From contig NW_022985459.1 in the NCBI RefSeq assembly GCF_010093595.1, forward strand, positions 485,630-549,629: 64,000 bases of DNA. The letters run 5' to 3'. The position numbers and the translations under genes were made by a program. Each line of letters starts with the position of its first letter. The stretch's first letter is position 1. This document shows, in pieces, positions 47,854 to 57,718 of the stretch. The notes under the pieces were generated by a model, which made no database searches, was not told the origin of the DNA, and saw only the letters and a list, made by a program, of their open reading frames with translations. The DNA is from Mytilinidion resinicola. Its lineage: Eukaryota > Ascomycota > Dothideomycetes > Mytilinidiales > Mytilinidiaceae.

Positions 47854-48105
47854 GACTAACATCCCTTCGAAAGCAGTCCTGTAAAGGTATTTGAAATAAG
47901 AACAACTGCGTCTGGTCGTCATATCCGCCTTCACATGCGCTTTACAACGTCGCAATTAGGGAAGGGGACAACGCTGCCGATCCTGCTCTCGATCGTACCC
48001 CAGTTGCATGAAATACAACGCAAGATTTCCTTTACATGTTTTCTGACGAGTAGTATCCTAACATAGGTCCTAAGCGTCCAGCACATGGTAACCAGTTCAC
48101 GAGGC

Positions 48106-49056
48106 TCAGTCGGAATAGTAATAGTCGTAGTCGCAGTCGTGGATGATGTCCCTACAGCTAGTCGGACCGTCATCGTACCAATCATCGTACCCATCATCGT
48201 ACCCATCAGACCCATCGAAGTCATTGCGAGGAGAGGGCACATAATTCCACTGATCCAAGATGATGTTCTGTTCTTCGGTCCACGGAGCCATCGCCATGTC
48301 TGGGCCGTGGGGCTGGTAGTCCGATCTCTGAGACGCTACGACGCGCTTCTTAGATTCTTCACGTACTAGATCTTGCCACTGATAGGCCCGCAGACTACAG
48401 AACCTATGCCGCAACTCAGGAAGGCACTGGACATCACCGACACAGTAAGAAATTATTTCCTCTGGGATTGGGCGCTGGTTGAAAACGGCATACGAGCCGC
48501 CATGTTCGGCCTTGAACAATCGCTCGCCTTTCTCCTTAGCCAGCTTCCAGCTTACGCCGCTGTTACCAAAGGACATGAGGAAGTTGTTCTCCACACATTT
48601 CGTCAGGCTGCTCAGAAACCTCCTAGACGGCGTGGTCTTCCTCGTCGCACTCTCCATAAGCTGGACGTCCTCGACCCCCTGCAACGCCACGCCGAAATGC
48701 GCAAACAGGGCATCTGAATCGTTGCGCACGTCGAAGAAGACCTTTGGGATCTTGTCGTCCTGGAGGATATCCTTTAGCGTCTTCCGCTCGGCACCGGCGG
48801 TGGTGAACGTTTGTGCGCCTAGCGTGTGCACATCGATGAGGTAGACGCGCCCGGTCGGGATGCCCGTGTCTATTAGAAGGGTGAGGATGGAAAGGGAGCC
48901 CTCCCGACAGAGGTCTACGCCTTCAAGGTCGATGTACATGGTTGGCGAGTACGAGTACGGAACTGACGGTGCATGGTGGAAGATGAGCCAGTCGGCCAAA
49001 TCAGCGATTTGCTTCGTGGTGTTGATAATCTCTGTTTTGATAGACTTCATGTTCAT
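48106..49056 (-). CDS. 3'-5' exonuclease, RNase D-like (DEDDy)
   Basis: A single-exon 316-residue protein. It has the DEDDy exonuclease layout: motif I in MYIDLEGVDLCREGSL (Asp and Glu), motif II in KVFFDVRNDSDALFAHFGV (Asp) and motif III in ISYCVGDVQCLPEL (Tyr and Asp). The region between (VEDVQLMESATRK, SWKLAKEKGERLF) fits the fungal '3'-5' exonuclease domain' proteins, which act on RNA or DNA 3' ends. The C-terminus is unusual: SDGYDDGYDDWYDDGPTSC followed by DYDYYYSD, encoded by a short tandem repeat (about 48165-48210). No HRDC domain. The start at 49056 is the first Met; a second Met follows two residues later. Confidence 0.88.
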   Translation of the reverse strand: MNMKSIKTEIINTTKQIADLADWLIFHHAPSVPYSYSPTMYIDLEGVDLCREGSLSILTLLIDTGIPTGRVYLIDVHTLGAQTFTTAGAERKTLKDILQDDKIPKVFFDVRNDSDALFAHFGVALQGVEDVQLMESATRKTTPSRRFLSSLTKCVENNFLMSFGNSGVSWKLAKEKGERLFKAEHGGSYAVFNQRPIPEEIISYCVGDVQCLPELRHRFCSLRAYQWQDLVREESKKRVVASQRSDYQPHGPDMAMAPWTEEQNIILDQWNYVPSPRNDFDGSDGYDDGYDDWYDDGPTSCRDIIHDCDYDYYYSD

Positions 49057-50751
49057 GTTGGAGATGTAACATTAGGGCTACAAACTAGAATAGTTACAAA
49101 GAGGGAGGAATAGCTTGATCTAATTGACTTGTCATGCTTTCGATGACGGCGAATTGAGAACAGCCTCATGCCAAGCACGAGAGGGGTCGTGCGGGGTAAA
49201 TCATTCCATGTCGTATCAAAACTAGAAGCTAATTATGCAAGTGACTGAAACTCGACGTGCTATCTGCCCCAAGTAAATACTGGTCGCCGATACCGTGTTG
49301 ACGTGCGAACTTCTGCGATGGCACCTACTCGTCATCAGCTATCTTGATAAAATACAAAGGACGTACTGTAGCTCACATAGCGGAGGTGCACAATGACAAC
49401 TTCAAATTGGCTTAATGTACATAGCCACAAGCCTGGCAGACGCCACAAGCTTGGCTTACGAGATGACATGTGTAAATTACACCACGATGATTATGTAGGA
49501 CGTGCGGGGTCGTTTTGCACTAGCCGTGGTTGGTAAGTGTTTCAATCGGAAGTACCGACCAGGGTGGCGAACTTGCATGAATTTGGGTGCGATAGCCGCC
49601 ACAAGGCTGGTAATGACTTCCTAGTATAACGTCCCTCCCTAGGTCGCGGAAAACCCACTGTGCCGGAAAATATGGAGGGGACTTTAACTTCAAGCAAACT
49701 ATACAAAGGGTGCTGCCGAGAGCATATTCCGGTTACGTAAGCACCTCACCCAAATCTCGAAACTTGCTTCGCACCACCCAACATGGGCCAATAAATGTAC
49801 TTTCTGCGAGAATCATTAACAAGAGGCACAGACAGATACATCTAGCGACTTGGAAACGTATTTAGCTTCTGAGCTTGTTATGTGCAGCTCTTCGAAGGTA
49901 CCGAAAATTGGTGGTTTTGATGTTCCTCGCCTCGCGTAGCTGTTGGGGTCCGGAATATGCACTCGGCGGGCACCCTTTGTAACTCTGCGCACACGTCGAA
50001 TTCTACTAAAATTATATATAAATAACTTAGTGTGCTGTGAAACATTTAAGACCTTTTCAACCTATAAATTACATTCGCATTGTCGCCTTCTCGCCTAATT
50101 CGCTCAGAGCCTTCTTTTATGGCAAAACAATATCAATTCGCTAGAGCACCACTATTAAGCTTTTACTACTCACAATACATATATAAGGGTCTTATCCGAG
50201 CCTTAGAGCCTTATTCCGATGATAGAAAGTCATCATCAGCTTTGTGCCTACTGTCGCGCGCAAATTCATGCAAGGTCGCCACCCCGGTCGGTACCTCCGG
50301 TCAAAGCAATTGCCAATTCTGGCTATTGCAGACCAACCCCGCCTCACGTAATCAATCATCACGGTGTAATCTTACTTATGGTGGCTGTTAGGCCTGTGGC
50401 TGTGCGAAATCTTGGCAAGCGGGCCGACCTCTGCCCCGCGGCCTTGCGATCCAACTCACCCTTGGCCAAGCTTCCAGTCAACTCCCTGAGAACACCTACA
50501 GAATCGCCACCTCACAAGGTTGCGGCCGGAGCGGCTCAACCGTCCTCCCTGCTAGCGTGATTAAGGCGTTCGTTCGCTTCCGATAAATCTTCAGAAAGGC
50601 AAATACATAAGCTTAAAGATAGTTCTGTCACTAGCCATCTTATCGCCGATTAGAGAGGATTCTCGGATCTTTATCGTGGCAAATTACTCGATTGTGTATC
50701 AACGCTAACCCTTAGACATACAGTCTCCCTCGATACTATTCTCTTCTAATA
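49057..50751. other. AT-richer region without recognised gene
   Basis: About 1.7 kb. The left part holds the exonuclease promoter. 'CACAAGCCTGGCAGACGCCA' and 'CACAAGCTTGGCTTACGA' at 49426-49461 form a short imperfect direct repeat. The right part (50000-50740) has TATATATAAA-like text at 50013 and possible relic coding frames (50080-50560) that match no family I know. It may be decayed transposon sequence. Confidence 0.35.
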
Positions 50752-52860
50752 TCAATGTCCTGCAACGTCGCTTTGATAGTGGGCCTCGATAAGCTTTTTA
50801 ACGGAATAATGACCGTTTTTTGAGGCTAGTTGGACCGCATTTCTGTATTGCATATTCCCATCTCCGCTGAGGTCAGCACCAGCATTGAGCAGCAACTGCA
50901 CCGTATCTATGCGGCCGTGTTCAGCAGCTCCTTCCAAAGCGGTTCTTCCATCCTTTGAAGCTCTAATGCCATTTACATTAGCACCGGCATCGAGAAGTAT
51001 TGTAACAAGTCTAATGTAGCCATGAATAGCAGCGGCCTGAAGCGCTGTCACCCCAGCAGTATTCGCCGCTGAGGCATTAACATCTACACCGGCATCGAGA
51101 AGAACTCGTACCAGTTTAATGTTACCGTTCTGAGCTGCCCCTTGAAGGGCTGTTCTTCCATTCGTATCCGCTGGTAGAGCGTTGACATCTGCACCGACAT
51201 CGAGAAGCATTTGCACTAGTTCGATGTCACCGTCCTCAGCTGCCCCTTGGAGGGCCGTTCTTCCATTGTTATCCGCTGGTAGAGCGTTAACATCTGCACC
51301 GGCATCGAGAAGAATTTGCACCAGTTCAATGTTACCGTTCTGAACTGCCGCTTGGAGAGCCGTTCTTCCACACTCATCTGCTGGTAGAGCGTTGACATCT
51401 GCACCGACATCGAGAAGCATTTGCACCAGTTTGATGTCACCGTCCTCAGCTGCCCCTTGGAGGGCTGTTCTTCCATTGTTATCCGCTGGTAGAGCGTTGA
51501 CATCTGCACCGGCATTGAGAAGAATTTGCACTAGTTCGATGTTGTCGTTTATAGCTGCCGCTTGAAGGGCTGTTCTTCCATACGTATCCGCTGGTAGAGC
51601 GTTGACATCTGCACCGGCATCGAGAAGAATTTGTACCAGTTCGATGTTACCCTCGCACGAAGCATATTGTAGAGCGGTTCGTTCTCGTAACCGTGAGTTA
51701 GGGTCCACTCCTGCATTAATGCACTCTTGTAAAACCCTAGGGCATCTTGCTTCTAGTGCGCCTAAAAAAAGGTTTTCTATAAAGGCTTCCACTGTTGAAT
51801 TCCGCGTTGACAAGAGGGATCTTAGAAGCTGCATACTGGTCTTGTCTTGGAAAAGCTTGGCCATTATAGCAACTTTCTCGGAGTCCAACATATTGTTGGT
51901 GACTAAATATACTGCCAGGCTGAGATATTGGACGTTTCCATTCACCTTGAACAGGCCTCTTATTTCTTGGTTCCCCGTGTTCGGGTCCGTATTGGAATCT
52001 TCAGGCATTATGGCACGTAGGTGATTATGGATGTGCCGGATGATGTTTGACTGAGTTGCGGGAGTCACAGTGGTAGCCCAGGTTGGTAGAGTCGAGATGA
52101 TCTGGTCTAGTACTGCGGGTATCGGACCTATTGTTTGGAGACTTTGTGGTTCTAATAGAACCGTATTGCCGGTAGAATGGCTGGCCATGTTAATAGCGAC
52201 AGCGGCCAGATCTGGGTAAGGCTTGACTAGTACAGTGTTAGCGGGATATATAAATGAGACCAGTAGTACCCGAACCTTTGGACTCAATCATGGCTAGGAA
52301 CTGGAACCAAGGGAGATCGCATAACAAAGCCGTATTTGCTTGCAAAGCCGGAGGGGTACAGACGTGGATTCCTTCGGGTGTCTTTGGGGTTGGTCCTGCA
52401 AAAGTGTGAGCAATGAATATTGGCTGCTGGAGGCCTTGGAATATAGTGATTACCTTGAAATCTATGCGGAAATACTGTGTCATAGCCATTTCGCGAGAGC
52501 TCCTTCCTCAACTTCTTCAGGGAGACACGCTCAATGCCGGTCCAGACCTCACTCACTTTTTCATTTCTTTTCCTTTTCATGACCTTGGGTACAATAGCCT
52601 CCCAGACGTCCCTCTTCTTATTCTTACGAAAACCCCATATCCCGAAGTGTCTTACGTATTGGGCTTTTCTAAAGGATTATTAGTAGTCTTGGAGGCAGAG
52701 GCTTGAAGAGAGTGTCCTACGTGGCATAGAACCCATACTCTACCGACATATGCTGCATAACACCGCCGGATCCTTCAAGGCTTCTATTCTCAGTGAGGTA
52801 TAGGGCTTGGATCGCAGGCTTGTGCAAATTCCAATCATGCTCAGTAAGCTCAGCAGACAT
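50752..52860 (-). CDS. Clr5-domain ankyrin-repeat protein
   Basis: Four exons, 52860-52721, 52668-52454, 52395-52276 and 52226-50752, with introns of 52, 58 and 49 nt, give 649 residues. The N-terminus (SAELTEHDWNLHKPAIQALY, then VEYGFYATKAQYVRHFGIWG and FRKNKK) is a fungal Clr5 domain. It is followed by a basic linker, an undefined region to about residue 340 and eight or nine ankyrin repeats to the end. Repeats share GRTALQGAAEDGDIELVQML and LDAGADVNALPAD. DNA units of exactly 105 bp begin at 51181, 51286, 51391, 51496 and 51601. Units two apart are more alike than neighbours, so a 210-bp pair was duplicated. Clr5/ankyrin proteins are large, variable families in Pezizomycotina; function unknown, perhaps recognition or regulation. 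The Clr5 exons were found by following the frame upstream. Confidence 0.85.
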
Positions 52861-53158
52861 AATGAATTACGCAAAGCGTGAAGATAAAAAGCTTAGCGAG
52901 GAGAAAATACAGACTTCGGTGGATGTGGATCTGTCGCGGGGGAGAACCACTAATTATATCCGTGTCCGGTGAGAAAGGGCGTCGCGACGACGGTAGGCTG
53001 AATATGCACCGCGACATGATTGGCAGATGCCAGAATCTTTCGTGTCCTTGCGCTCGGCAACGGATCAGCCCCCGATGTTCTCACCACCACGAGCGAGTTT
53101 CTCTATTCGCTGTTTCCAGAATCTCTCCGCGCCGCACTCTCGCTTCTCTTTGCATATA
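52861..53158. other. upstream region of the Clr5-ankyrin gene
   Basis: No gene recognised. It should contain the promoter of the ankyrin gene. It is bounded on the right by the TA-flanked MITE. Confidence 0.35.
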
Positions 53159-53363
53159 CAGCATGTCTTTACGTCCGGTGAACTAGCGCTAAAATCAAGC
53201 CACAGACTTACCGTATAAGGTAGCAATTCCGGACGCCCTTAGGGAGGATTAACAGCTGCCTAGCCAATGAATCTTCAAGCCAGCTGACTATTAGCCCAGA
53301 AAAGGAGGTTTACAGGGGTCGACTCAGTTTCCGCGCTAGTTCACCGGACGTGAAGAGATGCTG
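53159..53363. mobile_element. 205-bp MITE, Tc1/mariner type
   Basis: Two 31-bp terminal inverted repeats (53159-53189 and 53333-53363, 29 of 31 positions identical) begin CAGCATSTCTTYACGTCCGG. Each is flanked by TA (53157-53158 and 53364-53365), the Tc1/mariner target duplication. The 143-bp interior has no coding capacity. Size, termini and TA fit a miniature element mobilised by a related transposase elsewhere. The termini were not matched to the pogo relic at 300-1009, which lacks recognisable ends. Confidence 0.75.
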
Positions 53364-53439
53364 TACGAATTTGCGACTACACATTGGCGATACCCAAAAT
53401 TTGCGCGCAGTTAACCTTGAAGCATTTGCTCCTTGAAAT

Positions 53440-54018
53440 TTGTCAGAAGCAGATGAACGCCTTGGTTACGCTAGCAGGGAGGACGGCCGACCCGCTCCGG
53501 TCACCAGCCTCTCCACTATACCCCTCCGGCCCCCCCCCTGGAGCCGCCACGCGTCCGTAGAGGAAGAGGACCAGGCACGTGGAGGAACATCGCATCTCCG
53601 GCGAGCTCGTAAGACTACTACTCGTGCACAACAAGGGCAGAGTGTTGTAGGTGGACAGGAGCCAACTCAATCGATGCAGATTGCGACACAGGCCAGCCAA
53701 ATTACTATGACAGGCATCTCTACAGGCACACCGGCGGTTGAGCGGGCCATTGTAGTGTGCAACAATCCTATACAGTTGACAAATACAGCACCGGACCTCT
53801 CCGCTGGACAAGCAGGCACACTCACAGCGACTCAGGGCTCTATTTCCTTAGTCCCTGACAGTCAACCAGGCCTTGAGGATGGTCCTCTGTCTACTCCTGA
53901 GGAGGAGGCTCTTCGTAGTGAAGGAGAGGGGGGTGGAAGACCTTGGTATAATGGTGTATACGGTGTTCCTTTTAATCAGCAATTGAGAGGAGGCCATCTA
54001 GGAGCCTTCCGCTTCTAG
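53440..54018 (+). pseudogene. transposon-encoded protein fragment
   Basis: A 192-codon open frame without an initiating ATG (it opens SEADERLGYASRE). It is low in complexity, with Gln/Thr-rich QPGLEDGPLST and TQASQITMTGISTGT stretches, and ends WYNGVYGVPFNQQLRGGHLG. It lies directly before Mutator-like terminal sequence, so it is probably the C-terminal piece of a transposase or accessory protein. I recall similar Gln-rich tails in fungal Mutator-like proteins, but this is not firm. The 5' part is missing, and the MITE lies close upstream. Confidence 0.4.
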
Positions 54019-54029
54019 ACTAGCTAGAG

Positions 54030-54274
54030 TAGACAGAGTGAATACATCCTTTCCGATCCGATTCGTATAGCCTTGCCGATTCGTGTAGCCTTGCTGATTT
54101 GTATATACATCACTTCCAATTCGTGTATACATCCTTTCCGATTTGCACAAGAGGTAAGCGAGTGAATCTGATTGGTGGAACAACGTTGCTACGGGCCGGA
54201 TCTAGGCTAAATGTAGGGGGGGTGATACGCAGCAAAAAGGGGGGTTACATCTAGCAAAAGGGGGGGTTATAACC
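54030..54274. mobile_element. terminus of a second Mutator-like element
   Basis: This resembles the end of the element at 21.8-23.2 kb in layout. Subterminal direct repeats (CGATTCGTATAGCCTTGC, CGATTCGTGTAGCCTTGC, TGATTTGTATATACATC) are followed by a 'GATTGGTGGAAC...' stretch. Then come two G-runs in repeated 'GCAAAAAGGGGGGTTACATC' units, ending GGTTATAACC at 54274. The other end was not found, so no target duplication can be shown. It probably belongs to a sister family of the first element. Confidence 0.5.
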
Positions 54275-54702
54275 AGGCTCGTCCAACACCAACGCCGTTA
54301 TGAACCAGTTAGAACACAAGGTCATGCGTTTTGATTGAGGAACTGGAGAGGGAGGCCTGGCGCTCGACCCCGCAACACGTGATGCGGAGCATAGTGTAAC
54401 TCGCTCCGAGGGCTTTTAGGTGGCAAGTGTTTTAAGTGTTTAGGAGTGGCTATAGGAGACAGCTTATACAAAAATGTGGGGGATATCAACGTGTGCACTA
54501 GGTCTAAGTTGCTTAAAGTTAATGTACCCGCTGATTTTCTCGGCACGGGGGGCTTCTCGACACGCAGGGATAGACTTTACTACAAAAAAAAACCTAAGAA
54601 AGAAAACGCTGATCTCTCCAACAAAGAAGCTGCTGAGCTATACCACCGCCCTCGCCGATGATATGCTCGTCAGATGAAAGATGGCAAAGGGCCAATCACA
54701 AA
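54275..54702. other. intergenic, no recognised gene
   Basis: Short frames on both strands (for example 54446-54661) without family features. It probably includes the 3' end of the secreted-protein gene. Confidence 0.35.
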
Positions 54703-56559
54703 CTAGCAGCCTTGCCCAGGATACGGACACCACCTCCTACTCCGCGTCTCCTTGGGCTTAGGCTTTTGGGAGGGCACGTGGCACTTCCGGCCTGGGTAGG
54801 GGCACCATAGCTTCTTGGTGCTGGTAGGCTTAGCGGGGATAGTAGGTGTGGTAGGTTTTGGGGCGGATGTTTGCTTCGTGCTCCATGTGATATAGCTTGG
54901 CTTTGAGAAGGAAGAAGCCGGGGTGGGATTAGGTTTCTTGGAGGTCGGGGCTTGGCTGAAAGCTGGCTTTGCACTTAAGGTTGGCCTGAAGCTGGTACTA
55001 AGAGTGGATTTCTGTGTTGACACCTTAGTGACGGAAGACTTGGAAGACGGGGAGGCGAATACGAACCTTGTGACGACGGGGATGCTTGGGCTTGGGTTCT
55101 CGTCCACAATCAGCCAGTTGGAGGGGGTTGCGATGGGTGAAGCTGAGTAGTGGAGCCCAGAGAACGCGCCCACAGCCGGCGTAGGCTCTGCCATCCTCTC
55201 CTTTATATGCTTCGTGAAAGTCTTGGGGAGGTCAGACACACGGTACTTAGTTGAAGAAGAAGCTGGTGGTGGCGGTGGTGGTGGAGGAGGGGGTGGTGGG
55301 TGAGTAGACGCTGGTGGGGGTGGAGGGGGCTTCGATGATGAATTAGGACCCAGTTTGAAAGAGTACGAGACCTTTGAAGGCGTAGTGGGCGTGGGAGCCA
55401 AGAGACCATAGCCAAAAGGAGTTGAGATGTGCGTTATGACGGTAGCTGGCGAGGTCTGGATGGGTGTTCCGCACTCATACAATATAGACGCGGGCTTAGT
55501 CGATAAGCTCGTCACGGGCTCCAGGTTTATCGTGTTGACCAAGCTGGGACTCTTCGTAAACACTTTCGAGAACAATAAGAGAACGGCGTCTGATTTCTCC
55601 GCCCTACGGAAGTCGCGAGGATGGTGAGGCGTAGGAGACGATGCCGGGGTACCCATCTTCGAGATCAGGCTTGCAAGGGCACTGCCTGTGACGGGGACAA
55701 CGACTATGGCTGTGCTGTGGGAGCTAGAGCTACTGTGTGCCGGCGTTGGATTTGGAGTCGCTGGGTGTTTGCTACTAGAAGCAATGGGTGTGGTAGGCTT
55801 GGTAGCGATTATGGGCTTCGAAGAACCGGTCGGCTGACTCGAAGGCTTGGTATTGGGGATGGGGTAGAGAATGGTGAAGAAATTACTAGACTGCGTGGCA
55901 ACCGGCGGCTTTATCGGCGTGGGTGACGGGTGTACCATCGCACTTGCGAGGCTGGAGCTATGGGCGAGAGTCAACCTCGAGTACGCCATTGGATTGCTGG
56001 CCGCCGGATTGCTGGGCGCGGGCTTGCTGGCCATCGGGTTGCTAGGGGTAATAGTGGTCTTCGAGGCAGTACAGTAGCTCGAATTTGAAGAGTGGGTGCT
56101 TGGCTTCCACGTATACTTAGGGAAAATGGGTAGAGCCGACGGGGTGACGATAGAAGAGGCTGAATAATGAAGCCCGGAAAATCCGGCTCGTGAAGACGGG
56201 ACAGCAACTGTTGGCGTATCAACGATGCTCTTGCTGCTGGAGCTTGGAGGTAGGACAGAGGAACTACCTCCGTTGATGACAGCAGTGCCGCTTGGTACAG
56301 ATGGGGTAGTAGGCGCGGGAGGCACCTGGATCTGGCCGTCTGAGATCTGAGTTACAGGAAGGAGAGTATTTGAGAAACTCTGCGACGCGGTGACGGTTTC
56401 AAAGACAGTGTAGAATGATGTCTTCGTTGGCGTCTGAATTGGGACAGTTACTACCTGAGTAATGGTCACCACCGTTTCGCCAACCTGTCGAGGCTGAACA
56501 GCCGCAGCGTTGGCCAACTGGAAGGCCAAGAGGATGAGTGCAATAACGACTGGAAACAT
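54703..56559 (-). CDS. secreted Ser/Thr/Pro-rich protein, cell-wall type
   Basis: A 618-residue single-exon protein. The first 19 residues (MFPVVIALILLAFQLANAA) are a signal peptide, followed by a possible Kex2 site (QPR). The body is Ser/Thr/Pro-rich, expected to be heavily O-glycosylated. It has a duplicated block (GFSGLHYSASSIVTPS at about 130, FSGLHYSASPIATPS at about 465), long proline runs at about 410-435 and AxxNP repeats at about 175-195. The tail carries a twin motif, LWCPYPGRKC and RWCPYPGQGC, each with one Cys pair, separated by 'HVPSQKPKPKETRSR'. There is no GPI signal at the very C-terminus. The twin Cys motif may mediate binding or disulphide cross-linking in the wall; that is inference. 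No known family identified. Confidence 0.8.
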   Translation of the reverse strand: MFPVVIALILLAFQLANAAAVQPRQVGETVVTITQVVTVPIQTPTKTSFYTVFETVTASQSFSNTLLPVTQISDGQIQVPPAPTTPSVPSGTAVINGGSSSVLPPSSSSKSIVDTPTVAVPSSRAGFSGLHYSASSIVTPSALPIFPKYTWKPSTHSSNSSYCTASKTTITPSNPMASKPAPSNPAASNPMAYSRLTLAHSSSLASAMVHPSPTPIKPPVATQSSNFFTILYPIPNTKPSSQPTGSSKPIIATKPTTPIASSSKHPATPNPTPAHSSSSSHSTAIVVVPVTGSALASLISKMGTPASSPTPHHPRDFRRAEKSDAVLLLFSKVFTKSPSLVNTINLEPVTSLSTKPASILYECGTPIQTSPATVITHISTPFGYGLLAPTPTTPSKVSYSFKLGPNSSSKPPPPPPASTHPPPPPPPPPPPPASSSTKYRVSDLPKTFTKHIKERMAEPTPAVGAFSGLHYSASPIATPSNWLIVDENPSPSIPVVTRFVFASPSSKSSVTKVSTQKSTLSTSFRPTLSAKPAFSQAPTSKKPNPTPASSFSKPSYITWSTKQTSAPKPTTPTIPAKPTSTKKLWCPYPGRKCHVPSQKPKPKETRSRRWCPYPGQGC

Positions 56560-57718
56560 TTTGATGCGGTGCTGAAGTGATTAACGAGTGTTGGTAGGGT
56601 ATATCAAGCAATAGGTCAACTATTACGGAATTTAGTAGTATCAGGAAGAAAGACAAGAGGACTCGAGGTATATGATGATATACGTGTAATACAAAGGTAT
56701 GAACAACAATAGGAAGTACCGCTTTGTTCTCTGGTCCCACAATCGCTTCATGGGTCAATGCCGTTATGCCCCGCTTCAACTGTCCTGCAGTGTAGCACTT
56801 CTTTGATCTTCGAACACACACAAAGAAGACAAAGGCTTGAGGTAACGCCGTTTATGTTAGCTGAAGCTATATTTGCTGCAGTTGGTCGAATCGGAGCTCT
56901 CGAAAAGCATCGGGGGAGGGAAACACCGGTATGACCTTCGAGTACCGAACACATACCATGTTCGCGTGCGAGCTAGTTAATTATGTGAATGAAGAGCTCA
57001 GCCACCGAGAACTCAATCACCTCCTGCTTCTAGTTCAGATCGCCGCCGTCAATAGCAGAGCGGGCTACCTGCCACTAGGAGGATGTACCGAACAAAAACA
57101 GACAGCTCGTCTGACGAAATATAAATGTAACTCGCCCTTGTGCTCCGCAAGCACTCAATGATATTTGTAGATATTGGATGGCGAAGCTCGAATGATGGCG
57201 GTGAAAGCAAAGTGAGCACCGTGAAACGCCGCTGCGGCGCCACCATAGGCGTCAGTGACACTATACTTTGGAAATCGTGGTCAGATTTGGTCCTGGCGAG
57301 TATAGATCATTGTTATGATAGAGATGATCGAGCTTTGAGGCTTTTGGATGGCACAAGAGGCTAGTGAAGGTCGTAGATTGCATCGCGGGAAGTCGCGGGT
57401 CGTGGCGAGCAAAACCACGAATGCAAGGCGGTAGATACAAAGCTAAAAGGAACACCTGAGATGCATGAAGCTGGTGACCGCCTCCCAAATCGATGACAAG
57501 CACACAGCGGTGGTATTGAGGTGGGTCGCCGTCGGCCAATGAGTGGCACTGCATTGAACTGACCGCCAAGACCGTAGCGGCAGCGTCGAATCTTGCGAAG
57601 GAGAAGGTGCACCCAACGCCTCACCTCCAAGCCGAGCCACCTCCTCCACCACGACCCGCCGACCCCCCAATTGACCCTCTCCGCTCCTCTGCCGGCTTTG
57701 AGCCAGCTCGACATCACC
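56560..57718. other. intergenic region, secreted protein / CYT1
   Basis: Divergent promoters should lie at either end. No gene recognised in about 1.15 kb. A frame at 57361-57945 on the minus strand overlaps CYT1 exon 1 and is its antisense shadow. Confidence 0.4.
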
